Positions 1 through 7,766 are shown, counted from the first letter of the stretch. The stretch: 19,352 bases of DNA from Prevotella sp. CAG:1185 (GCA_000436695.1 HF992625.1:1-19352), one strand, 5' to 3'. The notes: generated by a model not told the origin, from the sequence alone. Numbers and translations are program-made.

Positions 1-73
1 CCGCATCACGCGAAATGTCGGATGAACCTTTTTACTAAAAACCAACCTAAAGCCTAAACGATAATTATTACGA

Positions 74-81
74 CAAAAGTA
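74..81 (-). promoter_or_regulatory. Possible -7 box reading out of the left edge
   Basis: On the minus strand this reads TACTTTTG, which fits the Bacteroidota -7 consensus TAnnTTTG. No TTTG stands at the expected -33 distance. A minus-strand ATG lies at 4-6, so a gene might begin at the window edge, but only two codons would be visible. Such an 8-base match is easily found by chance in AT-rich DNA. Confidence 0.25.
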
Positions 82-83
82 AC

Positions 84-340
84 TGAAAAAAAGTTTTTTA
101 AAAACTCATCACTCGTCACATTTGCATATAACGCGCTGTATATCAAGCTATTAAAGAGTGACGAGTTGGTTTTGCAACTCATCACAGACGCTTAAAATCA
201 ACCAAAATCAGTATAAAAAAATGCAGGAAAAGTGCATGTGTGATGAGTTGCAGAATCAACTCATCACAGCGTAAATCATTGTAAATCAATAAATTAAGGA
301 TAGATGTGACGAGTGATGAGTTTCTAAAAAAACTTTTTCA
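84..340. repeat. Nested inverted-repeat element, copy 1
   Basis: A 257-bp palindromic structure. The outer arms (84-121 and 304-340) are near-perfect inverted repeats of about 37 bases, ending inward in two head-to-tail heptads of CTCRTCA. Between them lie two hairpins with 8-base loops: 158-167 with 176-185 (GTGACGAGTT against AACTCATCAC, one mismatch) and 239-249 with 258-268 (TGTGATGAGTT against AACTCATCACA, perfect). There are thus eight half-sites of GTGAYGAG, varying only C/T at one position. A second copy with the same plan lies at 18391-18642. No ORF inside looks real. It resembles a MITE or a REP/BIME-type repeat, but I do not recognise the family. The rest of the 502-base gene-free left end (341-502) is AT-rich leader with no clear promoter. 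Confidence 0.85.
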
Positions 341-502
341 CTTTAATATACACCTGATAATTCCTGATTTAGGTTGCCACAGAACAGGTATTTACCAAAT
401 TCAGTTGACTCAAGCGCATAAGACCATAAGACACCATAAATATAAACTTAAAACTATAATAAACCAAAACACAAAACGTTATATAAGAAAAACATAAATA
501 AC

Positions 503-1213
503 ATGAAAAAACTGGTAATAATAATGCTCGCACTGTTGGCAATATCACAAAACTCAACAGCACAAACATTTGGAGGCGAAACAAAGATTTTCCCGATGGT
601 CGGACTCACCTTGTCTAAGATGAACAACGACATAATCCTCACTGACGCAGGAAACGGACAGGCCGGAGAGATTAAGCCAAAATATAAATTTGGCATAACG
701 GCAGGAGCCGAAGTAAGACACAGATTTAACAATAACGACTTTGGCTTCAGCTTAGGTCTGCTCTACGCGATGTACGGCACCAAATATTCAGACTATACTT
801 ATAGCAATGAGCAATACTATAACAAGATAACCGATTCGAAGCAGACACTCCACTATCTCACAATACCCGTAACGGTCATCTACTACTTCGGCAACAGCGG
901 CTTCTCGATAAAAGCCGGAGTGCAGGCAGGATATCTTCTATCGGCAAAAGGAAGCGGTGACTACGAGAACGGAACTGTTGAAAATGGCCAATATATACCT
1001 GACGCGGAACAATCGGGAGAGGATAGCAACACTACAACCGATTTCTTCAAACGTTTTGACATCGGCATTCCTGTAGGAGTTACTTACGAATACAAAAATA
1101 TAAGCATCGACCTGAGATATTTGTTCGGCCTGAAGAATCTATATAAATATTATGACGAGAGAATACGCAACCGCAGTTTCTCTCTGACAATAGGCTACGG
1201 TTTCACTATATAA
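503..1213 (+). CDS. Outer-membrane beta-barrel protein (PorT/OMP_b-brl family)
   Basis: A 236-residue protein with a clear Sec signal peptide (MKK, hydrophobic core, cleavage likely after SQNSTA at about residue 20). The rest alternates polar and hydrophobic residues as in transmembrane beta strands, with glycine- and tyrosine-rich segments such as FGFSLGLLYAMYGTKY and a last strand SLTIGYGFTI ending close to an aromatic residue, as outer-membrane barrels do. Length and pattern fit the porin-like OMP_b-brl_2 / PorT group common in Bacteroidota, usually about 200-250 residues. Substrate and role cannot be told from sequence. The start is ATG followed directly by the signal peptide. The gene stands alone: the inverted-repeat element lies upstream and a long hairpin at 1286-1336 follows the stop. 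Confidence 0.8.
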   Translation: MKKLVIIMLALLAISQNSTAQTFGGETKIFPMVGLTLSKMNNDIILTDAGNGQAGEIKPKYKFGITAGAEVRHRFNNNDFGFSLGLLYAMYGTKYSDYTYSNEQYYNKITDSKQTLHYLTIPVTVIYYFGNSGFSIKAGVQAGYLLSAKGSGDYENGTVENGQYIPDAEQSGEDSNTTTDFFKRFDIGIPVGVTYEYKNISIDLRYLFGLKNLYKYYDERIRNRSFSLTIGYGFTI

Positions 1214-1285
1214 TGCCCACAATAGCTCTATAAACAGCCAAAAGATAAACACGAATCATAAAACTCTTAATCAATCATCATCCAT

Positions 1286-1336
1286 AATATAACATGCAGA
1301 AAGGCATATTGCTGTGCCATTTTTGCATGTTATATT
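1286..1336 (+). terminator. Long AT-rich hairpin after the beta-barrel gene
   Basis: Arms AATATAACATGCA (1286-1298) and its exact complement (1324-1336), extended inward by GAAAGGCA/TGCC-ATTT with one bulge, give a stem of about 21 pairs and an 8-base loop. It begins 72 bases past the stop of the beta-barrel gene. The downstream side is T-rich but lacks a clean T run, so it could end transcription or serve as an RNA 3' stabiliser. Confidence 0.5.
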
Positions 1337-1420
1337 TGTTTATGCGGGCTTAATTTCCAAAAATAAGTTAAAAAGAGCGTTTTTATCGTGTAAGGAATCT
1401 TTTATTTTAAAACTTTTGCG

Positions 1421-1428
1421 TACCTTTG
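1421..1428 (+). promoter_or_regulatory. -7 box of tRNA-Phe
   Basis: TACCTTTG matches TAnnTTTG and lies 19 bases before the mature tRNA-Phe, giving a short 5' leader. The same octamer serves the two other tRNA genes and mutS2 in this window. No TTTG is seen at the usual -33 distance. Confidence 0.6.
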
Positions 1429-1447
1429 CAACGCAAAAAAGAAACAT

Positions 1448-1520
1448 GGTGCCATAGCTCAGTTGGTAGAGCAAAGGACTGAAAATCCTTGTGTCCCCGG
1501 TTCGATTCCTGGTGGTACCA
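1448..1520 (+). tRNA. tRNA-Phe (GAA)
   Basis: A full cloverleaf of 73 bases. Acceptor GGTGCCA pairs with TGGTACC with one G-U pair. The D arm is GCTC...GAGC, the anticodon stem AAGGA/TCCTT with loop CTGAAAA gives anticodon GAA at 1481-1483, and the T loop is TTCGATT. The discriminator is A and no CCA is encoded. The T stem CCCGG/CCTGG has one C-U mismatch at its middle pair, which is unusual but tolerable. Confidence 0.96.
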
Positions 1521-1536
1521 CTCCTCCTTTCATTAG

Positions 1537-1565
1537 CCCTGTACGTTAAAGCGTCAGGGTTTTTT
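1537..1565 (+). terminator. Terminator of tRNA-Phe
   Basis: CCCTG-T-ACG, loop TTAAAG, then CGT-CAGGG form a stem with one bulged T, followed by six T bases (1560-1565), 16 bases past the tRNA end. This is a classic intrinsic terminator. Confidence 0.85.
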
Positions 1566-1834
1566 ATTTTATATACCCCACACCTTATTATATATAGCAG
1601 CACGGCATAATTATTTTCCACGTCTCATTCAGAATACTTTAAGATTATCATTATGCCAATGCCCCAAACCATAACGTTGCATAAGCTGCCCGAAACAATC
1701 ATCGGTTTCATATACTAAAAAACGTGTCGGCAAGAATCGGCTCACCCGATAAGACCAAACTTTCAATCACGTCACAATCCGGGCAGGCCAATGTCTGAAA
1801 GCCGTAACATATCTATTTCTACAATAAACAGAAA

Positions 1835-1864
1835 CAAAAAAAGAGACACTCGAAAGTGTCTCTT
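1835..1864 (-). terminator. Terminator of tRNA-Lys
   Basis: Read on the minus strand, AAGAGACACT, loop TTCG, AGTGTCTCTT is a perfect 10-pair stem running into seven T bases. It begins right after the tRNA-Lys 3' end. The 270 bases between this and the tRNA-Phe terminator hold nothing I can recognise. Confidence 0.9.
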
Positions 1865-1866
1865 TG

Positions 1867-1939
1867 TACGCCTGCAGGGGTTCGAACCCTGGACCCTCTG
1901 ATTAAGAGTCAGATGCTCTACCAACTGAGCTACAAGCGC
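1867..1939 (-). tRNA. tRNA-Lys (CTT)
   Basis: On the minus strand, acceptor GCGCTTG pairs with CAGGCGT with two G-U pairs. The D arm is GCTCAGTTGGTAGAGC, the anticodon stem TCTGA/TCAGA with loop CTCTTAA gives anticodon CTT for lysine AAG codons, and the T arm is CAGGG-TTCGAAC-CCCTG. The discriminator is A and no CCA is encoded. It converges on tRNA-Phe and is transcribed as a single unit from a full promoter at 1980-2011. Confidence 0.96.
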
Positions 1940-1979
1940 GTTTGCTAATTGATTAGTGTTTGTTTCTCAATTGCGAGTG

Positions 1980-2011
1980 CAAAGGTAGGCATTATTTTTT
2001 ATATTACCAAA
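1980..2011 (-). promoter_or_regulatory. Promoter of tRNA-Lys
   Basis: On the minus strand TTTG (2011-2008), 20 bases, then TACCTTTG (1987-1980): a complete Bacteroidota primary-sigma promoter. The sequence from the -7 box on, TACCTTTGCACTCGC, and the spacer length are identical to those of tRNA-Ser at 18081-18112. Confidence 0.85.
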
Positions 2012-2157
2012 TTTTCAGACAACTTTTTTTAATAAAAACTTTATTTTTTCTTTTTGGGGCCATACTCTGCCTACTGAATCAAGGTATTACACCATAATTA
2101 TATGAGTTTATACAAAAATTAAAAACACATAAAATTATCGCTTAATGGCATCTATTA

Positions 2158-2189
2158 TTTGGAAAATTCTTCAACTTACACTAAATTTG
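2158..2189 (+). promoter_or_regulatory. Promoter of the GH28 gene
   Basis: TTTG (2158-2161), 20 bases, TAAATTTG (2182-2189) fits the Bacteroidota promoter. Transcription would start near 2196, leaving a leader of nearly 150 bases before the ATG at 2343. Confidence 0.65.
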
Positions 2190-2195
2190 CAAAAA

Positions 2196-2342
2196 GATTC
2201 ACTATAATTAAGCACTGCCGTTTAAAAAATTAACGGTATTACCGCAAATTAATATATAGCATCTTTACCGCACAGACATCTGTGTACAAACAGAATTATC
2301 TAAAAAATTTTATCTTTAATAAACTTACAAACTAATCAAAAA
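2196..2342 (+). other. Long structured leader of the GH28 gene
   Basis: This AT-rich leader holds small inverted repeats: CCGTT/AACGG (2218-2236), CGGT-ATT-ACCG (2234-2244, partly exclusive with the first) and CACAG/CTGTG (2271-2284). The octamer TTACCGCA occurs twice, at 2239-2246 and 2265-2272, 26 bases apart. No known riboswitch is recognised. The repeats could be regulator half-sites or simple RNA folds. Confidence 0.35.
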
Positions 2343-3761
2343 ATGAAAAAAGTTTTATTACTATGCATGACCTTCATGCTGGCATTAACCTCTGTAAAGG
2401 CTGGAAACTACGACTCCTACTACCAAAACCTGCCGGTAAGTATGCCTAAAGTCACCGAAGCTGTGATTCCCGACTACACCGTGAACATAAAGGATTTCGG
2501 AGGTGTAGGCGACGGCATAACGCTGAATACTGAGGCTTTCAGCAAAGCCATAAGCGCGCTTAACAAGAAAGGAGGCGGACATCTGGTTGTTCCGGCAGGA
2601 ATATGGATGACAGGACTTATTTCTCTAAAAGACAACATTGACCTGCACATAGAGAAAAATGCCATAATAATGGCTTCGCCCGATAAGAATCTGTTTATAA
2701 AAGAAAAAAACGGGAAAAAAGACACGAAGTGCACTCCGCTGATAAGCGCAAGCAAGCGCAAGAACATAAGCATAACAGGCGAAGGCGTGATAGACGGCAA
2801 CGGTGCTTACTGGCGTCCTGTAAAGCGCTCTAAGGTAAGCGACGCTGAATGGAAAGAGTTCCTCTATATGGGCGGCACACAGGCCGAGGAGGGCAAACTG
2901 TGGTTCCCGTTCAACCTCAAGCACTATGACAACATAGCTGCAACGCCTGAGGCTCAGGAAAAGATGCGCACACACCTGATAAGAATAACCGACTGCGAAA
3001 ATGTGCTCATAAAAGGCATAACTATACAGAACTCGCCAAAATTCCACCTCATACCTACACGCTGCACAAACGTGATAGTAGACGGGGTTACTATAAGATG
3101 CCCGTGGAACGCACAAAACGGTGACGGACTGGACATCAGCAGCTGCAAGAATGTTCTGATTGTAAACAACACTATCGATGTAGGCGACGACGGCATCTGC
3201 ATGAAGGCCGGAGCCGGAGAGTCAGGTCTGAAATATGGTCCGTGCGAGAACATACTTATAGAAAACAATGCCGTGTTCCATGCTCACGGAGGTTTCGTAA
3301 TAGGTTCTGAATTTACAGGAGGCATAAAGAATTTTGTTGTACGCAACAACCGCTTCAGCGGAACAGACACAGGTCTCCGCTTCAAGAGTGGCATAGGCCG
3401 CGGCGGCAAGGTTGAGAAGCTTTATATCAGCAACATCTTCATGACAGACATCAAAGATGAAGCCATCGTGTTTGAATGTACTTATATCGACAAGAAATAC
3501 AGCGTAAAAGAAGACAAGGCTGAAACCGTAACTTATACAGACGCGCCATTTGCGCCAGACTTCGGCGACATACACATTTCTAATGTTGTGTGCAGAAATG
3601 CCAAGACAGCCATATCTGCACATGGTCTGCCCGGACTGAAATGCGTACACGACGTAACTATAGACAACTCAACATTCTTCTATACAAAGACAGACAAAGA
3701 TTTTGACAACAACGTTGATGTAAAAGTAAACAACACTAAGTTTGTTACTTTTGACAAATAA
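2343..3761 (+). CDS. Secreted glycoside hydrolase family 28 (polygalacturonase)
   Basis: A 472-residue pectin-degrading enzyme that hydrolyses alpha-1,4 bonds between galacturonic acid units. Residues 1-20 are a signal peptide (cut likely after SVKA), so it acts outside the cytoplasm. After the N-terminal start motif DFGGVGDG (about 52-59) comes the right-handed beta helix. All GH28 catalytic signatures are visible: NGDGLD (N259-D264), GDDGICMK with the acid pair D282/D283, HGG at H315, and RFK at 346-348. There is no lipobox, so the protein is probably periplasmic. Many Bacteroidota members are exo-acting, but endo or exo action, and activity on rhamnogalacturonan, cannot be decided here. 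The gene is monocistronic, with promoter and terminator, and has no SusCD pair beside it. Confidence 0.92.
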   Translation: MKKVLLLCMTFMLALTSVKAGNYDSYYQNLPVSMPKVTEAVIPDYTVNIKDFGGVGDGITLNTEAFSKAISALNKKGGGHLVVPAGIWMTGLISLKDNIDLHIEKNAIIMASPDKNLFIKEKNGKKDTKCTPLISASKRKNISITGEGVIDGNGAYWRPVKRSKVSDAEWKEFLYMGGTQAEEGKLWFPFNLKHYDNIAATPEAQEKMRTHLIRITDCENVLIKGITIQNSPKFHLIPTRCTNVIVDGVTIRCPWNAQNGDGLDISSCKNVLIVNNTIDVGDDGICMKAGAGESGLKYGPCENILIENNAVFHAHGGFVIGSEFTGGIKNFVVRNNRFSGTDTGLRFKSGIGRGGKVEKLYISNIFMTDIKDEAIVFECTYIDKKYSVKEDKAETVTYTDAPFAPDFGDIHISNVVCRNAKTAISAHGLPGLKCVHDVTIDNSTFFYTKTDKDFDNNVDVKVNNTKFVTFDK

Positions 3762-3782
3762 ACAATAGAGGGTTAATTTTTC

Positions 3783-3828
3783 ATGAGGGATGATACTTTT
3801 TAAAAGTTATCGTCCCTCATTTTGTTTT
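3783..3828 (+). terminator. Terminator of the GH28 gene
   Basis: ATGAGGGA-T-GATA-CTTTT pairs with AAAAG-TTATCG-TCCCTCAT up to 3820, followed by the T-rich stretch TTTGTTTT. Confidence 0.85.
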
Positions 3829-3889
3829 ATATAAGCAACAGCTATCAAAGCCCAGACAACACAGCGAAAAAAAATTATATGTGCCGATA

Positions 3890-3934
3890 TAAAAAATAAC
3901 GACGGGAACATGCATCAGACATTGTTCCCGTCGT
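3890..3934 (-). terminator. Terminator of the sugar-phosphate transferase gene
   Basis: On the minus strand ACGACGGGAACA (3934-3923) pairs perfectly with TGTTCCCGTCGT (3910-3899), followed by TATTTTTTA. It lies just past the stop of the gene at 3967-5367 and back to back with the GH28 terminator. Confidence 0.88.
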
Positions 3935-3966
3935 CAATCAAAACATCTTCATGAAAAATCATTAAA

Positions 3967-5367
3967 TCAATAAGCCTTATCATCACCATGAATCGCATCA
4001 GAAACGGTTTTTAATATTATCTGTATGTCAAGCCAGAAACTCCAATGCTCAATATACCAGATATCTTTTTCGACGCGACGTTTCATGTCATAAACAGTCT
4101 TAGTCTCTCCACGCTCACCATGAGTCTGTGCCCATCCAGTTATACCAGGCTTAACATAATGGCGTATCATATAATCAGAAATAAGCTGTGAATAATAATC
4201 GGTGTGGGCAAGCATGTGCGGACGCGGGCCAACAATACTCATGTTGCCTTTAAGCACATTGATAAACTGAGGCAGCTCGTCAATGTTGGTATGACGCATA
4301 AACAAGCCCCACTTAGTTACACGCGGATCGTCCTTAACAGCCTGAACCTTGTCAGAATCCTTGTTGACCTTCATGCTGCGGAACTTATAGCAGACAAAGT
4401 CCTTACCGTCATAACCGGTGCGCTTCTGCTTGAAGAACAGCGGGCCAGGCATTGTTATCTTAGAAATAATTGCCACGATGATAAATATGATCGGGAACAA
4501 TGTGCAAATAAACAGCAATGAAACAATGACATCAAAGACACGTTTCTTTATTCTGTTGCGCAACTCCTTCAACGGCTCGCTATACTGCGACATTACATAA
4601 ATGTCACCAAACTCTTTTACTTTGGCATTGCGGAATTCTCCGTAAGAAATTGTCGGCACATAATATGTTCTGATCATATTATTCTCGCAAAGACGCATCA
4701 AAGCCTTATACTCTTTAAGTTTATCAGGCATAACGCCGATGTACAGTTCATCAACATGATTCTTCTCAACAAAAGGAATTATGTCGTACTCTTCACCAAG
4801 ATAAGGCACCTTTTCATCAGTTGCCTTATTGTCCATTGAGTCAGCATCGGTCTTGATGAAATATCCCAAAAGGTTATAACCATTCCATACATTAGTCATG
4901 ACATCTGCTATCTTCTGCTCCATCTGCCCTGTACCTAAAATAATAGTATTTACCCTATTACGCCCGACACTTCTTTTATGCTTAATGTATGTTCTAAGTA
5001 AAAGTCGCTCAATACTCGTGGCAAGGAAAACAATAAGAGTTATAACCACTGAATAATAAAATCCAGGTACAGAATAGCCAGCCATACCCAATATTGCGGC
5101 ATATAAAACGATAAATATTGCGGATGTACGAGATGTGTTGCTAAGCACCTTTGCCGGCTGAGCCTGTCTGTGGTGAAGACTTATAGTTACAATCTGTAGA
5201 GCTATAAAATATGCTATATTAGAGATTAATATGTCTACAAAAAATTCGTTACTGGTATTCAAACCAATATACAACGAATACAAAAGAAAGACCACGTTAA
5301 ACGTAAACCAGTCAATGAAGGATAAAAGAACTCCTAATTTAAACGTTTTGTCAAATGCAGATACCAT
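3967..5367 (-). CDS. Polyprenyl glycosylphosphotransferase (WbaP/WcaJ type)
   Basis: A 466-residue membrane enzyme that moves a hexose-1-phosphate from a nucleotide sugar to undecaprenyl phosphate, the first step of exopolysaccharide, capsule or O-antigen repeat synthesis. Four hydrophobic N-terminal segments (about 12-34, 46-66, 82-98, 103-122) are followed by a nucleotide-fold region (NTIILGTGQ at 140-148, CoA_binding_3 type). The catalytic bacterial sugar transferase domain runs from about 272: membrane helix 278-303, PGPLFFKQKRTG (307-318), KFRSM (328-332), DELPQFINVLKGNMSIVGPRP (about 363-382) and KPGITGWAQ (406-414). Length fits the family. The sugar (glucose, galactose or another) cannot be read. 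No other polysaccharide gene is adjacent, so it is an orphan initiator here. It is divergent from gltA. Confidence 0.92.
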   Translation of the reverse strand: MVSAFDKTFKLGVLLSFIDWFTFNVVFLLYSLYIGLNTSNEFFVDILISNIAYFIALQIVTISLHHRQAQPAKVLSNTSRTSAIFIVLYAAILGMAGYSVPGFYYSVVITLIVFLATSIERLLLRTYIKHKRSVGRNRVNTIILGTGQMEQKIADVMTNVWNGYNLLGYFIKTDADSMDNKATDEKVPYLGEEYDIIPFVEKNHVDELYIGVMPDKLKEYKALMRLCENNMIRTYYVPTISYGEFRNAKVKEFGDIYVMSQYSEPLKELRNRIKKRVFDVIVSLLFICTLFPIIFIIVAIISKITMPGPLFFKQKRTGYDGKDFVCYKFRSMKVNKDSDKVQAVKDDPRVTKWGLFMRHTNIDELPQFINVLKGNMSIVGPRPHMLAHTDYYSQLISDYMIRHYVKPGITGWAQTHGERGETKTVYDMKRRVEKDIWYIEHWSFWLDIQIILKTVSDAIHGDDKAY

Positions 5368-5476
5368 AGTCTAATATTGTTTTTATATAATCTAATGTCC
5401 CATAAGTCTACTTATATTATCCAAAAGGACATCAATAAATTCAAGAAATGATAATGATACTTTCTATATTTGAAGG

Positions 5477-5484
5477 CAAAGATA
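5477..5484 (-). promoter_or_regulatory. Possible -7 box of the sugar-phosphate transferase gene
   Basis: Minus-strand TATCTTTG lies 110 bases before the ATG at 5367. No TTTG stands 20 bases further out, so support rests on the -7 box and on its place in the divergent spacer. Confidence 0.5.
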
Positions 5485-5567
5485 CTAATTTTTTATTGAT
5501 AAAGCCTTTTAATTTAAATTTTTTCGTTTTCGTCACAATATTTTTTTATTTAAGTCAAAAATTACAC

Positions 5568-5575
5568 TATCTTTG
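5568..5575 (+). promoter_or_regulatory. -7 box of the glutamate synthase gene
   Basis: TATCTTTG lies 36 bases before the ATG at 5612, giving a leader of about 30 bases. The upstream half is a T tract without a clear TTTG. Confidence 0.6.
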
Positions 5576-5611
5576 CAAATAAATTTACAATAGCAAACTA
5601 CTTTTCAACAA

Positions 5612-6961
5612 ATGGAAGAACAAAAGGAATTATTTCATGAGGTAAACGAGAGCTACACCATGCTCGAAGCCATAAATGAAGCCAAACGATGCCTGCACTG
5701 CAAGGTGCCGCAATGCAAAAAAGGATGTCCTATAAGCCACGACATTCCTGACTGGATTCATGAGTTGTCTAAAGGCAATTTAGGCAATGCCATGAAAATA
5801 ATTAACGACAAGAGCAACCTGCCTGCTGTATGCGGAAGAGTGTGCCCGCACGAGAAACAATGCGAAGGCCACTGCGTACTCGGCAAGAAAGGACAGGCCA
5901 TACACGTGGGAAAACTCGAAAGATTTATTGCCGACTTCGATGGCGACATGGGTCTTATACGTGAAAATCTTCAACCCAAGACAAGAGGCCGTGTTGCCGT
6001 AATCGGTTCGGGACCTGCCGGTCTTACCATAGCCGGCGACCTTGCACGCAAGGGATTTAACGTGGAGATTTTTGAAATGGAGCCTGAACCTGGCGGAGTG
6101 CTCATGTTCGGAATTCCGGAATACAGACTTCCGAAGGACATAGTCAGACGTGAAATCAAAAAGATAGAAGAACTTGGAGTTGTCTTTCATTGCAACACAA
6201 CTGTCGGAACAGATATAAACATCGACCAGTTGTTTGAACGTGGCTTTGACGCCATATTCATGGGCACAGGAACTGTAAAGCCAAAGAAACCGGATATTCC
6301 CGGACGTAACCTCAGAGGGGTAAGACAGGCTATTTATTTTTTAAGAAAGGTAAGCCTTTACAATGAAGGAAGCATAGCCCGCGAGGATGTTCCGATACAG
6401 GATGGTGACAGAGTGTTTGTTATCGGATGCGGCAACACTGCCATGGACGGTGCGCGCACAGCTATACGAATGGGCGCCAAAGACGTTGAAATTGTATATC
6501 ACCGCACTATAAACGAAATGAGCGCTCTCCGCTCTGAATATGAAGAAGCTGTTGAAGAAGGCGTTAAATTTAATTGGGAATCAAGGATTGTTGAGATTCT
6601 CGACAAGGACGGAGTCCTTAACGGTGTAGTGATTGAGCACAATGGTGAACGCCGGACAGAGAAAGCAGACAAGGTGCTCATGGCAATAGGCTCAGTGCCT
6701 GCAAGCCGAATCGTATCTACGACAAAGGGCATTGATGTTGACGACAGCGGATATGTACTAACACGCGAAACTCCATGCGGCATGACAAGTCGCAAAGGCG
6801 TTTTTGCAGGAGGCGACGTAGTCAACCGCCCTTCAACCGTGGTTCTTGCAATGCGCGACGCCAAGAATGTTGCAGACGGCATAGCTCAGTATGTAGACGC
6901 AATAAAACTGCTTGAAGCTATTAATACCCAAGATTTGTCCTGCAACAAGAAAAAAGAATAA
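5612..6961 (+). CDS. gltA: NADPH-dependent glutamate synthase, homotetrameric GltA type
   Basis: A 449-residue cytoplasmic flavoprotein of the glutamate synthase small-subunit fold. The N-terminal Fe-S domain has two cysteine sets, C27-x2-C30-x4-C35-x3-C39 and C74-x3-C78-x5-C84-x3-C88. The FAD site VAVIGSGPAG is at 128-137, the NADPH site VIGCGNTAMDGARTA starts at 270, and a C-terminal GGDVV closes the FAD fold. Length fits the short homotetrameric-type GltA, often annotated as glutamate synthase in Bacteroidota. The same fold is the large subunit of NADH-dependent ferredoxin:NADP oxidoreductase (NfnB/SudA), but its NfnA partner normally sits next to it and is absent here. No large GltB subunit is adjacent. 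The physiological reaction is therefore less sure than the family. Confidence 0.85.
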   Translation: MEEQKELFHEVNESYTMLEAINEAKRCLHCKVPQCKKGCPISHDIPDWIHELSKGNLGNAMKIINDKSNLPAVCGRVCPHEKQCEGHCVLGKKGQAIHVGKLERFIADFDGDMGLIRENLQPKTRGRVAVIGSGPAGLTIAGDLARKGFNVEIFEMEPEPGGVLMFGIPEYRLPKDIVRREIKKIEELGVVFHCNTTVGTDINIDQLFERGFDAIFMGTGTVKPKKPDIPGRNLRGVRQAIYFLRKVSLYNEGSIAREDVPIQDGDRVFVIGCGNTAMDGARTAIRMGAKDVEIVYHRTINEMSALRSEYEEAVEEGVKFNWESRIVEILDKDGVLNGVVIEHNGERRTEKADKVLMAIGSVPASRIVSTTKGIDVDDSGYVLTRETPCGMTSRKGVFAGGDVVNRPSTVVLAMRDAKNVADGIAQYVDAIKLLEAINTQDLSCNKKKE

Positions 6962-6972
6962 ATTTACTAAAG

Positions 6973-7044
6973 CAATTATGACGGAGTAAAAACAAACGGC
7001 CCGTCTTGCGGCAATGTTTCATTCCGTCATAATTGTCTTTTTAT
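6973..7044. terminator. Shared terminator between gltA and the DUF4186 gene
   Basis: Thirteen perfect pairs, CAATTATGACGGA (6973-6985) with TCCGTCATAATTG (7023-7035), followed on the plus strand by TCTTTTT. The genes converge, so it can serve both. The stop codon of the minus-strand gene (7027-7029) lies inside the right arm. Confidence 0.75.
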
Positions 7045-7473
7045 CCAAGTCAAAATCAATGCCACAATATATTCCTGCTCATCAGCTGTGAGTTCACGCC
7101 CTGCCGGTATTCCATGCCACTTAGACAGACATCCCCTACAGCAACAGCCCGTGGCATGCTGAGCAATAAACACAGGATGGCCCTTCATAGGAGTCTGTTT
7201 GCCGTCATTAGGTATAACTGCCGGTGCCAGCCGTTTACGTATTATATCGGCAGCATGAACACTCATAAGTGCAAGTCCCTTATCTCTGACATACATTAAA
7301 TTTTCAGCATTAAGTTTGAAGCGACGTCTGAAATCTGACTTTGCCAAACGGGCAAACACTTCGGTAAATTCATATTTATCTATATCTACACAACATTTTA
7401 GGGGTTCGAAAGAGTCTTCACCAAAAAGATTACCTTCTACCGGCCTTTTTGCATTTACAACAGATTTACTCAT
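7027..7473 (-). CDS. DUF4186 family protein
   Basis: A 148-residue protein of unknown function. The middle and C-terminal parts carry the family pattern: LAKSDFRRRFKL (about 43-54), RDKGLALMSVHAADIIRKRLAP (about 63-84), NDGKQTPMKGHPVFIAQHAT (89-108), CCCRGCLSKWH (110-120) and a hydrophobic ending. The conserved CCRGCLxKWH cysteines and histidine suggest metal binding or redox chemistry, but no activity is established. The first 25 residues are not conserved in my memory of the family and are basic and polar. The start is ATG with no Shine-Dalgarno site. The gene is single, between a possible promoter at 7597 and the terminator shared with gltA. Confidence 0.85.
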   Translation of the reverse strand: MSKSVVNAKRPVEGNLFGEDSFEPLKCCVDIDKYEFTEVFARLAKSDFRRRFKLNAENLMYVRDKGLALMSVHAADIIRKRLAPAVIPNDGKQTPMKGHPVFIAQHATGCCCRGCLSKWHGIPAGRELTADEQEYIVALILTWIKRQL

Positions 7474-7596
7474 GTTTTTATTCTATTTTATCACATATTC
7501 AGACAATACCCTCATCTGAACATACAAATGTATAACAAAAAATTATAAATCAGACATATTAGTCCAACATAAAGCAACATTATCACATCGTAGGCA

Positions 7597-7604
7597 CAAA
7601 AATA
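7597..7604 (-). promoter_or_regulatory. Possible -7 box of the DUF4186 gene
   Basis: Minus-strand TATTTTTG fits TAnnTTTG and lies 124 bases before the ATG at 7473. The surrounding DNA is very AT-rich, so a chance match is possible. Confidence 0.35.
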
Positions 7605-7663
7605 GTAAATAAAATAAATTTATTTTTATCAATATTCATTTCCGCTTTTTGTATTTATTTTTT

Positions 7664-7671
7664 TATCTTTG
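7664..7671 (+). promoter_or_regulatory. -7 box of the mscS-type gene
   Basis: TATCTTTG in the divergent spacer, 96 bases before the ATG at 7767. A TTTG occurs at 7648-7651, but the spacing is shorter than usual. Confidence 0.5.
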
Positions 7672-7766
7672 CATATACTAAGGAAAAATTCAACAAGTTT
7701 ATCCGGCAACAATCCAGATAAACAAAAGATTAAACAATATAATAAACAACACTAAATTAATGCGCC

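Noticed and set aside
306..497. Plus-strand ORF of 63 codons before the beta-barrel gene
   Set aside because: It starts inside the right arm of element copy 1, has no promoter and no recognisable pattern.
1340..1621. Minus-strand ORF of 93 codons
   Set aside because: It is antisense to tRNA-Phe and its terminator, and the protein has no recognisable pattern.
2474..3650. Several antisense ORFs over the GH28 gene, up to 163 codons
   Set aside because: They are shadows of a strongly supported gene with all catalytic motifs.
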